From Ascochyta rabiei (taxonomy: Eukaryota; Ascomycota; Dothideomycetes; Pleosporales; Didymellaceae): a DNA stretch of 64,000 bases. This document shows, one piece after another, positions 1 to 10,864 of this stretch. Every line of letters starts with the position of its first letter. Position 1 is the first letter of the stretch. The stretch is taken from the NCBI RefSeq assembly GCF_004011695.2, contig NC_082416.1, positions 434,001 through 498,000 of the forward strand, read 5' to 3'. The notes below the pieces were generated by a model. That model saw only the letters and a list, made by a program, of their open reading frames with translations, ran no database searches and was not told where the DNA came from. A program made the position numbers and the translations under genes.

Positions 1-1540
1 AGGCTAAAGCTCTAACTAGGTAGCTAGCAGCATATAAGCTATCTATACCTCTAGTTTTATTAGTTACTACTATATCCTATTTTATTTTAGTAAGTACTAA
101 CCTATTCTGTCTAGCACTTTTGTAAGGATAGCTAAGGGATTTTCTAGGTCTTTCTAGCACGTTCTAATACGTTTTAGCAGATAGCACTACACAATACGTC
201 CTAGTAACCTTTTTAGACTATTTCTAACTGCTACCACCTACTACTAACTATTACTAACTATTACTAACTACTATTTACTATAGCTGTTATATTAATGCCT
301 ACTTACTACAAAATTTAAATATTACTAAGAATAGTAGGACTGCTAAGCAGTGCTGTATGCTCTGTCTCTACTATATTACTAATAGTAATATCTATAGGGA
401 CTATTATTTCTCTACTAACCTAGCTTTATAGGGTAGCCTATATTATAGTAACACCTAGGCCTACTACTATAGAGAGTGTTATAATAGTAATAAGAATTAC
501 CTATTAGTACGTGTATTATCTCCTTTTAGCTTATTTTAGTATCTTTAAACATATTTAGGGCCCTAATAAGTACGCTAATAGCTATTTAAGACTTTCTAGT
601 AATATAGCACGCCTTTAATCTAGTTACTACCTAGTTACTACTACTTATACTGCTATTATTAATACTGCTAGAATTAAGACTACCCCTATAACACCTACTA
701 CTACTACGCCTATATCTATTAATAAGAAGACTATAATTAGTAAGTCTATTATTAACTAGGCTAGCTTGTTGCTAGGTATAATTTAAGAGTATATTTTAAT
801 ATGTTTTAGCTTATTATAGTATAATCTAACCTTTATAGGAACTATTTACTATAGAATAAGCTACTTATACTCTATAATAGTAATATTTGCGTATATAAGT
901 TAACCTTATCTAGTATCTATATTAAGAAGTAAGATTAATCTAAGGCTAGTGCTGTTAAGGCTAAGATAAAGTAAAAGAAGATGTTAGAGGAGAGTAGTAG
1001 TAAGTCTAATCTAGATACGCCTATTACCTCCTATAAGAAGGTATTATAGCACATTTTAACCTATTTTAATAATATCTAACTTCTTTTATAGTTAAAGTAC
1101 TAGATTATAGGTACTAGTAAGACCCTTAGTTAACTCTAAGAAGAGTAGGAGGAGTAAGAGGCCGCTAAGCAGGCTGCTGCTAATACTGCTGCTGCTGCTA
1201 CTACTACTAAGAAGCCTTATAGTAGTTATAAAGCTACTACTTATACCTATAGTAGTAGTTATAGTTAATAGATATTCTCTATAATAGAAGGTTTAGATTA
1301 ATAATACCTAAGTTTATGGTTAGTAGATAGTTTTAGGCTAATATAGCTATTAGGTGCATTATACTCTTAGATAGTCTAAATAATACTAGAAAGGTGTTCT
1401 TCTATACTAATTCTCCTATATTTACTTATAATTATAACTATGTAACATAGCATATAACTTTCTTTATCTCCTTATATTAAAAATAGCTATAATAGGCTAG
1501 AATATGTCTACTTTAGCTAGTCTGTATTTCTTAGGGTAAG
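1..1540 (+). pseudogene. Antisense Cys-rich/coiled-coil ORF relic of Gypsy1-E1
   Basis: This stretch lies between the Gypsy1 chromodomain and the expected 3' LTR, and reads as protein on the strand opposite gag-pol. In one frame, Cys codons at 354 and 363 are followed by Y(468)-R-E-C(477)-x6-Y(498), a CX2CX6C motif once the two TAT/TAC codons are read as RIP-altered TGT/TGC. Further on (about 960-1230) come Lys/Glu-rich and Gln/Glu-rich runs and an Ala/Thr-rich GCT/ACT repeat (about 1180-1220), suggesting a coiled coil. The same segment is conserved in E2 (8930-10440, opposite strand), so it belongs to the element. Function unknown; a fungal Cys-cluster protein is a guess. Confidence 0.5.
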
Positions 1541-1639
1541 GTAAGGTCATGTTTTCCCTTAGCATAAACTATTAAATACTTATTAATTAAAAAACCCCTA
1601 TAGGGAAAAATTATAATTAATTAAAGGTATTTAGCCTTT

Positions 1640-4600
1640 TTAGTCCCTTTCTTTTTTAGACTTTAACCTTAACGTCTTATTACGCAGTCTAAGCAGTTAC
1701 TTTATTATTTTCTAGTATTGTTTTAGCGCTTCTTTAGAAAGGTTTGTGCTAATTTCTTAGAAATTTTCTAATTTAGGGAATCTATCCTACTTAATAAGGT
1801 ATTCCTACTGTCTATTGTCTAGTTACCTTCTATTAAGGACTTTTTCTATATTCTATACCTTCTCTTCCCCTTTAACTATAGGTTCTTATATTTATTTCTA
1901 TATAATTAGAAGTTAACTTCTTAGTATATATAGGTCTAGTAGTAACATATAGAATACTAGATAGATCTCTTTTATTTCTAGTAGGTCTACTCTATATACG
2001 CTAGAGCTAATCTAAGCTATAATAGTCTTAGGTCCTAGGTATTTCTAGTCTAGCTTCTTTTTTAGGCGTACTGTCCTAATATTCTTACTGGAGACTAGTA
2101 CTTTATCGCCTACTTTAAAGGGTGCTAGTAGTTGTTTCTTATCTAAGTGTTTCTTTTAATACTTATTTAACTTTTCTATATTTACTTTAGAGGTAGCCTA
2201 TAAGATAATAACTCTAGCAGCTAATTCCTTTGTAAGGGGAGATTCTCTACCCTTTAATACTAAAGTAGGCTAATCTATACTCCTTAGATCTATACTATAA
2301 TAGGCTTAGAAAGGTGTTATATTTATAGATGCGTAAATACTATTATTATACGCAAATTCTGTAATTAAAATCTATAGGGCCTAATTATCTTATCCTAGAG
2401 TATAGTAGTAACGTAAGTACTATTTTAAAGTCTAATTTTGCCTTTCTGTTTGGCTTTCTGTCTAGAGATAATAGGCTAACATTAAGACTTGTCTTAAGTT
2501 TAAATAGTAGTTAAAGGTTTCCTACGTCTTTAAGTTTATTAGCAGCCCCTAATCTAAGATAAATTATGCTAGTACGCTGTATAAGTAGATAATTTCTCTA
2601 ATCTAGGTATACGCTAGATTCTTTCTATTCTAATTAGCCCTAGCTAGTATATAGTGTAATATTTTAGTTAATTTATATACTACTACTAGTATAGAGTTAT
2701 ACAATAGCCTAGCCACCTTACTAGAGGGTAATTCTGTAATAAAATCTATTATTACGTTCTTTTATAGTTAGCTTAGCACTAGTAAAGGTTATAATAACCT
2801 GTATAGTTTATATTAAGCAGCAGTTAATCTCCTTTATACTAAGCAGTTATAGTAGTAGTTAGATACATCCTTATTAACGCCCTTCTAGGTATATCTACAC
2901 TAAATCTTCTCTAAGGTCCTTTATGCTGTAAAGTGTCCTAACATTAGGTTATTGTAACGTTCTTTACTAACTTACACTTTATCTTTTAGCCTTATAAGTA
3001 AGATACGCCTCTTCTTAGCTATATTATCTTTTTCTAGGTTATTTTATCCTATTTTAACGTTACTTAACTCTTTTTTAGAACTAAAGAGTTTATTTCTATT
3101 GTCTAAGTCTATTGTTAGCTGTATATAGCTGTTCTCTCTTAACTCTTCTCTTTTAAGATCTCTTATATCCTTTCTTTCTTTTACAGATAAATAAAGGGTT
3201 ATAGCTGCTACTAGAGGAGTATTAGAGTTCCTTCTAGTTAGGATCTTCTAAAGTAGTTGTATAAAAGCCTTATTATACTTTTATTAGAGGTCTTACGCCT
3301 TTCTTATATAATTAGAACGCTGTAAGGGTCTATCTATAGAGTTTGTAGACCTTAGGTAATAAGTAATTATAAAGTTAAACTTAGATAACACTAAGTATGC
3401 CCTTACCTACTAATAGCTAAGAACCTTTGTCTCTATAAACTATTTTAGGTTTTAGTAATCTATTAAGATCTTAAAGAAGGTACTATCTAAGTAGGTTTGC
3501 TAATGCTGTAGGCTCTAGACAATTATAAGAAGTTCCTAGTTATAAGTATTATAGTTATACTCTTCTTAGATTAACTTCTTTAAATAGAAGTCTACAGGCC
3601 TCTATTAGGCTAGCTTCTCCTCCCTAGGGACTAGGTAACTAAGGATTCCTAAGATAGCGCCTCTAGAGGCATCTACTTTAATCCTAGTCTGTCTTCTAGG
3701 TATAAAATAAACTAAGATAGGTATATTAATAAATAAATCCTTTATATTCTAGAAAGCTTATTAGGATTCTTTACCTAGCTTAAGAGGCTAACTCTCCTCC
3801 TTCCTTATTACTTAACTAGATTTAGCTAAATTTAGCCCTTTCTAGGTTAATTAGGTTAATAGCAAGGCTAATTTAGAAAACCCTATAATAAATCTCTAAT
3901 AGTAGTTTATAAAGCCTATAAATACTTAGATATTATAAACTATACGCAGAATTAGCTATTCTTAGATTATTTTAACCCTATCTAGGTTAATGCTTACCTC
4001 TTTAGGTAAGACTATATACCTAAGGTACTCTATATATTAATAGTACTATTTACACTTATCTAAGCGTACATAGAGGTTTCCTTTACAAAGCCTCTCTAAG
4101 ACCTCTTTAATATATCTAACGTAGTCTTCCTCTATCTTAGAGTATACTAATATGTTGTCTAGATATATAATATAAGTTATATTAACTAATTCTATTAGTG
4201 CCTTGTTTATATAGGCCTAAAATTAGATAGAAGCATTTATAAGTCTAAACAGCATTACTATATACTTAAAATATCTATACCTAGTTTAAAAAGTAGTCTT
4301 CTACTTATCTCCTTTCTTAATTTAGATATAGTAATACACCTTATGTACATCTAGTATAGTATAGAACTTAGCTTACGCTAGTTATTCTAGTAACTCTATA
4401 ATTAGTAGTAATAGATAGTAGTTTTTAACTATTATCTTATTTAGACCTCTATAGTCTATACATAGTTATAGGTTACTATCTTTCTTCTTTAAAAAGAGAA
4501 TAGGCGCTTTAGCTAGTAACCTTAAGTGTTGTATCTAGCTACATTATAGATATTCTCCTAGATACTTTCTAAGTATCTCTAATTCTGTTATAGATAGACT

Positions 4601-5400
4601 GTATAATAGTTAGTAGAAGAGAGTAGCTTCTTCTATAATATTAATTACTAAGTTATACTCTCTATACTCTAGTAGAACCTAAGTATTATCCTCTAATCCT
4701 AGGTGCGTATATTTATAATACACTTCTAGAATTAGGCTCTTTTTAGTAGATATTAGGTTATATATACCTACTAAGTTTACTATATATATATAAACGTCTA
4801 CTAAGAGACTTCTTATAGTATATTTAAACTCTTTAGCGTCTTCTAACACTATTTTCTCTAGTTTAGGAAAGTTTCTATACTTCTTCCCTTAGAAGAGTAT
4901 ACACTAGCTTAAATAGCTTAGCTTAGGGTTTATCTAGTTAATCTAGGGTAATCTAAGGTATATCTTATATCTTTATAGGTCTGTAACTATAAAAGGTATC
5001 TATTAGACCTCCCGTCTTCTATAGAAGTTAATAATAGATACTTCTACTATAGTTACTCTATAGATAGGCAATTCTACTCTGCCTACACCCTTAGCTACTA
5101 TTTTATTTAATAGTGTAACCTCTAGATTCTACTCCTTTGCTAGAAGAACTAAAATTAAGTTTAGTTATAACCCTCTATCTATTAAGGCTTCTATATTCTC
5201 TATGTTACCTATAGATACTTTAACTATAAGTAGGTATATATATTCTAGGTACACTACCTTATAAAGAGAAATATTCTTCTTCTTCTTTATAGATAATTTA
5301 ATATAGGCTATAAGAGAGGAGATTAGCTCTTAAGTCTCTTGTCTTTTCCTAACTTATCTAGAGTAGGGTCTTTCTAGTTTAACTTTAGCTTTAGGCAGTT
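1640..5400 (-). pseudogene. Gypsy1-E1 pol relic (PR-RT-RNaseH-IN-chromodomain)
   Basis: The polyprotein makes and integrates the cDNA. Visible in order: protease around 5169-5179 (D-R-G for D-S-G); reverse transcriptase motif YLDNILVY at 4142-4165 (family YxDD, with the second Asp changed to Asn); integrase core with Asp at 2744-2746 (in IDFITELPS), Asp at 2552-2554 and Glu at 2444-2446 (in SQTERQN). The last two are exactly 36 codons apart, so the D,D35E triad is intact. The chromodomain (about 1745-1860) reads EYLIK*DRFPKLEN with the tryptophan now a stop. Many in-frame TAG/TAA replace Gln and Trp codons; I see no need for frameshifts within the integrase. Confidence 0.85.
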
Positions 5401-6560
5401 AGAGTAGTAGTAACTAGTTTCTCTACACTTAAGGTATGCGTTTTAGGTCTTATATAGCCTATCTTAGCTATTTTTACCCTTTACTAGCTCCTTACAGAAC
5501 TTCTTAGACTTAAACAACTTTTTTAGGGTTTTTATATTCCTCTCTAACCTAGAGTTACTAAATTAGCGCTTCTATAGTCCTTTATTAGTTATCTTACCCT
5601 TAGCTAGAGTCTTCTTAGGTAGCTGTTAGCTATGCTAACCTAGTCTCTAGTTAATAATATTAGCTTGTTCCTCTACCTTTAGGATTGTGTCCCTTTAATT
5701 ATAGAGGATAAGAAATAAGTCTTTTTATATACTAGAGAGCAGTATAGTAATAGATTCTAGGACTTAAAGCTCTAGTATATGTAATTTACCTAGTTTCTTC
5801 TATAGTAGATGTATAAAGTCTAGTAAATCTATAGAGAAGTAAGATTCCTACTACTTATATTACTTTAAGGATTTATATACTACTTACTTATATTTAGCTA
5901 GTATTTCTAAAGCATCTAGTATGATCCTTTTTAGCTCTTACTATGTTAGTTCCTAGGTTAGCTAATTATAGTAGTTAGTTGTGTAGTAAGCCTACTATAA
6001 CGTCTTTAGGTTCTCTAAGAGGTACTTTACGCTAAAGTTAATCTTTTATTCCTTTATAAGGAAATTAACTAAGGATTAGAAGAAGTATCCCTTATAATCT
6101 CTCTCCTAATAGTTATATTTAGTGTAGTTACGCTTTACGTACTTCTATAAGGGTTTAGATTATAGAAGGTTTATAGATAGAGAAGATTGTAGTTTCTCTA
6201 CCCCTTCTAGTACTTTTTAGAAGAATAGAACTATTACTAGATCTTCTTTATTATATTTGCGTCTAAGCTTATAAAGAAAGGAAAGTTCCTTATAGTCTTT
6301 TATCTCTTATAACTATTTACATAAGTTTTCTAACTCCTATTATTAATTACCTACTTCTAGGCTATTCTAGCCTTCTTTAGCTAAAGCTGCTCTATAGATA
6401 TAAATTCTAGGGTAAGGTGTACTACCTAGAGGACCTACAGATCCTCTTAAGCTACTATAGATACTTAGTGTCTATTAAGGTATTTCCTTATCTATAGAGG
6501 GAGGTGTTATCTTATACTCTACTAGCTCTCCTATAGATAGGTTGTCTTAGTCTCTCTCTA
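5400..6560 (-). pseudogene. Gypsy1-E1 gag relic
   Basis: This region between the 5' LTR and the protease holds the capsid gene by position. It is matched closely by 6844-8013 (E3) and by about 14150-15240 (E2), so three copies can be compared. Stops are frequent and I could not read a convincing CCHC zinc knuckle in it. The assignment rests on position in the element and on conservation among the three copies rather than on a recognised motif. Confidence 0.6.
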
Positions 6561-6641
6561 AAGACAGTAAGCCTAGATAATTTAGTTTAAACTTATAGTA
6601 GCTTAGGTCTATCTTTAATTATAATATAAGAGTAATTAGAA

Positions 6642-6843
6642 TATAAAAAGTATATAAAGTAATTATAAGAAAGAATAGGGTTAAAGAGGATAGTAGGTGT
6701 ATTAAGGTACGTAGTATGTAGTAATAAGACTAATTACTAAAGTATTAGCAATAACCTCTAATACCTTTATATAGTCTAGGCTAGCTAGCCCTATAGTAGC
6801 TTGCTAAGACTAGTAGAGGTACCCCTAGGCCTAGCGCCTAATG
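6642..6843 (-). repeat. Gypsy1 LTR (E1 5' LTR), 202 bp
   Basis: Same 202-bp repeat as 8014-8215, 15315-15516 and (inverted) 10663-10864. In sense orientation the others begin TATTAGGCGCTAGGCC and end near CTTTATA, consistent with ancestral TG...CA ends after RIP. The outermost bases here (sense CATTAGG) differ slightly. The flank at 6844 is Gypsy1 gag sequence, not a PBS, which shows that E1 inserted into another copy. Confidence 0.85.
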
Positions 6844-8215
6844 TTTGCCCTTTACTAGCTTCTTACAGAACTTCTTACACTTAAATAACTTTTTTAGGGT
6901 TTTTATATTCCCCTCTAACCTAGAGTTACTAAATTAGCGCTTCTATAGTCCTTTGTTAGTTATCTTACCCTTAGCTAGAGTCTTCTTAGGTAGCTGTTAG
7001 CTATGCTAACCTAGTCTCTAGTTAATATTATTAGCTTATTTATCTACCTTTAGGAATATATCCCTTTAATTATAGGGGATAAGAAATGAGTTCTTTTATA
7101 TACTAGAAAGTAGTATAGTAATATATTCTAGAACTTAAAGCTCTAGTATATATAAGTTACCTAGTTCCTTCTATAGTAGACGTATAGAGTCTAGTAGATC
7201 TATAAGAGACTAAGATTTCTACTACTTATATTACTTTAAGGATTTATATACTACTTACTTATATTTAGCTAGTATTCCTAGAGTATCTAGTGTAATTCTT
7301 TTTAGCTCTTACTATATTAGTTCCTAGGTTAGCTAATTATAGTAGTTAGTTATGTAGTAGGCCTACTATAATATCTTTAGGTTCTCTAAGAGGTACCTTA
7401 TACTAAAGTTAATCTTTTATTCCTCTATAAGGAAATTAACTAAAGATTAGAGGAAGTATCTCTTATAATCTCTCTTCTAATAGTTATATTTAGTATAGTT
7501 ATGCTTTATATACTTCTATAGGGGTTTAGGTTATAGAAGGTTTATAAATAAAGAAGATTATAGTTTCTCTACCCCTTCTAGTACTATTTAGAAGGATAGG
7601 ATTATTACTAGATCTTTTTTATTATATTTATGTCTAAGTTTATAAAGAGAGAAAAGATTCTTACAGTCTTTTGTCTCTTACAACTATTTACGTAAGTTTT
7701 CTAACTCCTATTATTAATTACCTACTTCTAGGCTATTCTAGCCTTCTCTAGCTAAAGCTGCCCTATAGATGCAAATTCTAGAGTAAGGTATACTACCTAG
7801 GGGACCTACAGATTCTCTTAAGGTACTATAGACACTTAGTGTCTGTTAAGGTATCTCCTTATCTGTAGAGGGAGGTGTTACCTTACGCTCTACTAGCTCT
7901 TCTACAGGTAGGTTGTCTTAGTCCCTCTCTAAGGACAGTAAGCCTAGATAATTTAGTTTAAGACTTATAGTAGCTTAAGTCTATCTTTAATTATAATATA
8001 AGAGTAATTAGAATATAAAGAGTATATAAAGTAATTATAAGAGAGAATAGAGTTAAAGAGAATAGTAGGTGTATTAAGGTACGTAGTGTGTAGTAATAAG
8101 ACTAATTACTACAGTATTAGTAATAACCTCTAATACCTTTATATAGTCTAGGCTAACTAGCCCTATAGTAGCTTGCTAAGACAGGCAGAGGTACCTCTAG
8201 GCCTAGCACCTAATA
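6844..8215 (-). mobile_element. Gypsy1-E3: 5' part only (LTR + gag)
   Basis: A 1.37-kb repeat of 5480-6843: an LTR (8014-8215) followed, reading leftward, by the gag region, cut off at 6844 where the E1 LTR begins. The remaining part of E3 should lie left of the window on the far side of E1. Its LTR also serves as the 3' LTR of E2, so E2 and E3 form a head-to-tail tandem sharing one LTR, a usual product of LTR-LTR unequal recombination. Confidence 0.75.
8014..8215 (-). repeat. Gypsy1 LTR shared by E3 (5') and E2 (3')
   Basis: 202 bp, sense start TATTAGGTGCTAGGCC at 8215. It is followed on the right by GCTAC (8216-8220) and then by E2 sequence in plus orientation; the matching GTAGC stands at 10865-10869. 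It is the inverted partner of LTR 10663-10864 and is one of the two LTRs proposed to have recombined to flip 8216-10869. Confidence 0.8.
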
Positions 8216-8800
8216 GCTACCTGCAAAGTAAATATAGAGAAGTTAAATAAGTATTAAAAGAAACACTTAGATAAGAAACAACTACTAGCACCCTTTAAAG
8301 TAGGTAATAAAGTACTAGTCTCTAGTAAGAACATTAGGACAGTACGCCTAAAAAAGAAGCTAGACTAGAAATACCTAGGACCTAGAACTATTACAGCCTA
8401 GATTAGCCCTAGTACATATAGAGTAGACCTGCTAGAAATAAAAGAGATCTACCTAGTATTCTACGCGTTACTACTAGACCTATATATACTAAGAAGCTAA
8501 CTTCTAATTATATAGAGATAAATATAAGAACCTATAGTTAAAGGAGAAGAGAAGGTATAGAATATAGAAAAAGTCCTTAACAGAAGGTAACTAGCTAATA
8601 GATAGTAGGAATACCTTATTAAGTAGGACAGATTCCTTAACTTAGAAAATTCCTAGGAAATTAGCACAAATCTTTCTAAAGAAGTGCTAAAACAATGCTA
8701 GAAAATAATAAAGTAACTGCTTAGACTACGTAATAAGACATTAAGGTTAAAGTCTAAAAAAGAAGAGGACTAAAAAGGCTAAATACCTTTACTTAATTAT
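8216..8800 (+). pseudogene. Gypsy1-E2 integrase tail and chromodomain (flipped segment)
   Basis: This is the sense-strand continuation of the E2 pol relic that ends at 10865. The chromodomain reads EYLIK*DRFLNLEN (about 8615-8660), next to a W/E/V-type start at about 8545 (KV*NIEKVL). It aligns with the reverse complement of 1640-2196 in E1, with homology ending at the 5-bp GCTAC boundary. The tryptophan of the chromodomain aromatic cage region is a TAG stop. Confidence 0.8.
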
Positions 8801-8929
8801 ATTTTTTCCCTATAGAGGTTTTTCAATTAATAAGTATTTAATAGTTTATACTAAGGGAAAATATAACCCTACCTTACCTTAAGAAATACAGACTAGCTAA
8901 AGTAGATATCTTTTAGCCTATTATAGCTA

Positions 8930-10440
8930 TTTTAAATATAAGAAGATAAAGAAAGTTATATACTATATTATATAGTTATAATTATAAGTAAATATAAAAT
9001 AATTAGTATAGAAGATTACCTTTCTAGTATTATTTAGACTATCTAAGAGTGTAATACACCTAATTGCTATATTAGCCTAAAACTACCTACTAACTATAAA
9101 CTTAGGTATTATTAATCTAAACCTTCTATTATAAGGAATATCTACTAACTATAACTACTACTATAGGTATAAGTAGTAGCCTTATAACTTCTATAAGGCT
9201 TCTTAGCAGCAGTAGTAGTAGTAGCAGCGTTAGCAGCAGCCTGCTTAGCAGCCTCTTACTCCTTCTACTCTACCTAGAGTTAACTAAGGGTCTTTCTAGT
9301 ACCTGTAATCTAGTACTTTAACTATAAAAGAAGTTATATATTATTAAAATAGGTTAAAACAAACTATAATACCTTCTTACAGAGGGTAATAGGCGCATCT
9401 AGATTAGACTTACTACTACTCTCCTCTAACATCTTCTTTTGCTTTATCTTAGCCTTAATAGCGCTAGCCTTAGATTAATCTTACTTCTTAATATAGATAC
9501 TAGATAAGGTTAACTTATATATAAAAGTATTACTATTATAGAGTATAAGCAGCTCTTCTTATAGTAAATAGTTCCTATTAAGGTTAGATTATACTATAAT
9601 AAGCTAAAAAGAGATAGAACGTACTCTTAAATTATACCTAGTAATAAGCTAGCCTAGTTAATAATAGACTTACTAATTATAGTCTTCTTATTAATAGATA
9701 TAGGCGTAGTAGTAGTAGGTGTTATAGGGGTAGTCTTAATTCTAGCAGTATTAATAATAGCAGTATAAGTAGTAGTAACTAGGTAGTAACTAGATTAAAG
9801 GCGTGCTATATTACTAGAAAGTCTTAAATAGCTATTAGCGTACTTATTAGGGCCCTAAATATGTTTAAAGATACTAAAATAAGCTAAAAGGAGATAATAC
9901 ACGTACTAATAGGTAATTCTTATTACTATTATAACACTCTCTATAGTAGTAGGCCTAGGCTTCTCTAAAGCGTAGGCTACTCTATAAAGCTAGGTTAGTA
10001 GAAAAACAACAGTCCCTATAGATATTACTATTAGTAATGTAGTAGAGATATAGCATACAGCACTACTTAGTAGTCCTACTATTCTTAGTAATATTAATCT
10101 TATAGTAAGTAGGTATTAACATAACAGCTATAGTAAATAGTAGTTAGTAATAGTTAGTAACAGTTAGTAGTAGGCAGTAGTAGTTAGGAATAGTCTAGAA
10201 AGGTTACTAAGGCGTATTATGCGGTGCTATCTGCTAAAACATATTAGAACGTGCTAGAAAGACCTAGAAAATCTCTTAGCTATCCTTATAAAAGTGCTAG
10301 ACAGAATAGGTTAGTACTTACTAAAATAAAATAGGATATAGTAGTAACTAATAAAACTAGGGGTATAGATAGCTTATATGCTGCTAGCTACCTAGTTAGA
10401 GCTTTAGCCTACGCAGGTAGCTACCTAGACCCTAGAGGTA
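8930..10440 (-). pseudogene. Antisense ORF relic of Gypsy1-E2 (second copy)
   Basis: Reverse-complement counterpart of 1-1540. The Ala/Thr-type GCA/GTA repeat is at about 9205-9250. As in E1, it lies immediately 3' of the chromodomain and reads opposite to gag-pol. Its presence in both copies, with the same boundaries relative to pol, argues that this is a standing part of the Gypsy1 element rather than a chance insertion. I do not recognise the product. Confidence 0.5.
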
Positions 10441-10662
10441 AAGTAAGAGGTAAGAGAGAATTTCTGTTTAACTTTTACTAGGTAAAGGTAGAATTAGGAT
10501 TAAGCCCTATCTAGCCTTATAAGGTATCTAAAACGCCTAAACCTAGTTAGAATTAGCTATAACAGGACAGACAGAGTAAACATATCTAAAGCTAGGCTAA
10601 AATAATACAGTATTACTAATTATACTATTATTTAAGCTAAATAATCTAAAGAAGGAAGGTAT
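10441..10662 (+). other. Gypsy1 3' untranslated tail with polypurine tract
   Basis: About 220 bp between the antisense ORF and the LTR with no readable frame. It ends in AAAGAAGGAAGGTA (about 10648-10661), a polypurine tract directly before the LTR start at 10663. The tract is the expected plus-strand primer of reverse transcription and confirms that this LTR is at the 3' end of the flipped segment. Confidence 0.65.
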
Positions 10663-10864
10663 TATTAGGCGCTAGGCCTAGAGGTACCTCTGCCTGTCTT
10701 AGTAAGCTACTATAGGGCTAGTTAGCCTAGACTATATAAAGGTGTTAGAGGTTATTACTAATACTCTAGTAATTAGTCTTATTACTACACACTACGTACC
10801 TTAATACACCTACTATCCTCTTTAACCCTATTCTCTCTTATAATCGCTTTGTATACTCTTTATA
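10663..10864 (+). repeat. Gypsy1 LTR, inverted, inversion breakpoint
   Basis: 202 bp, starts TATTAGGCGC and ends CTTTATA. It is in opposite orientation to the other three Gypsy1 LTRs. On its right, GTAGC (10865-10869) leads into the minus-strand integrase of E2. It lies at one end of the flipped segment and is interpreted as the product of recombination between an inverted solo LTR and the 3' LTR of E2. Confidence 0.82.

Larger units (their letters stand above)
1..6843 (-). mobile_element. Gypsy1-E1: chromovirus (Ty3/Gypsy), 3' end beyond window
   Basis: LTR retrotransposon relic read right to left: 5' LTR (6642-6843), gag, then PR-RT-RNaseH-integrase-chromodomain, then a ~1.6-kb tail with antisense coding potential running off the window edge. 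Domain order and the chromodomain place it among Ty3/Gypsy chromoviruses, which copy themselves through RNA and whose chromodomain is known to steer integration to H3K9-methylated chromatin. It is RIP-mutated throughout. The right edge abuts a second gag copy (6844 on), so E1 appears to be inserted in E3; the expected partner target duplication lies left of the window. Most of its internal sequence is matched by copy E2 at 10865-15516. Confidence 0.88.

Noticed and set aside
1180..1225. GCT/ACT trinucleotide run as a simple microsatellite without meaning
   Set aside because: It lies in the frame of the Gypsy1 antisense ORF and is matched at 9205-9250 in the other copy, so I treat it as an Ala/Thr-rich part of that ORF relic.
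5440..5480. CCHC zinc knuckle in Gypsy1 gag
   Set aside because: The minus strand has a possible Y-A-I-*-D-I-K-H-I-P sequence (also near 14080-14120), but the spacing and the second Cys position do not fit CX2CX4HX4C even after allowing TGY-to-TAY changes.
1..10440. Inverted repeat 1-2196 against 8216-10440 as a large DNA transposon with long TIRs
   Set aside because: Both arms encode the integrase tail, chromodomain and 3' region of Gypsy1; the arrangement comes from the E2 inversion, and the arms have no terminal motif or duplication of their own.
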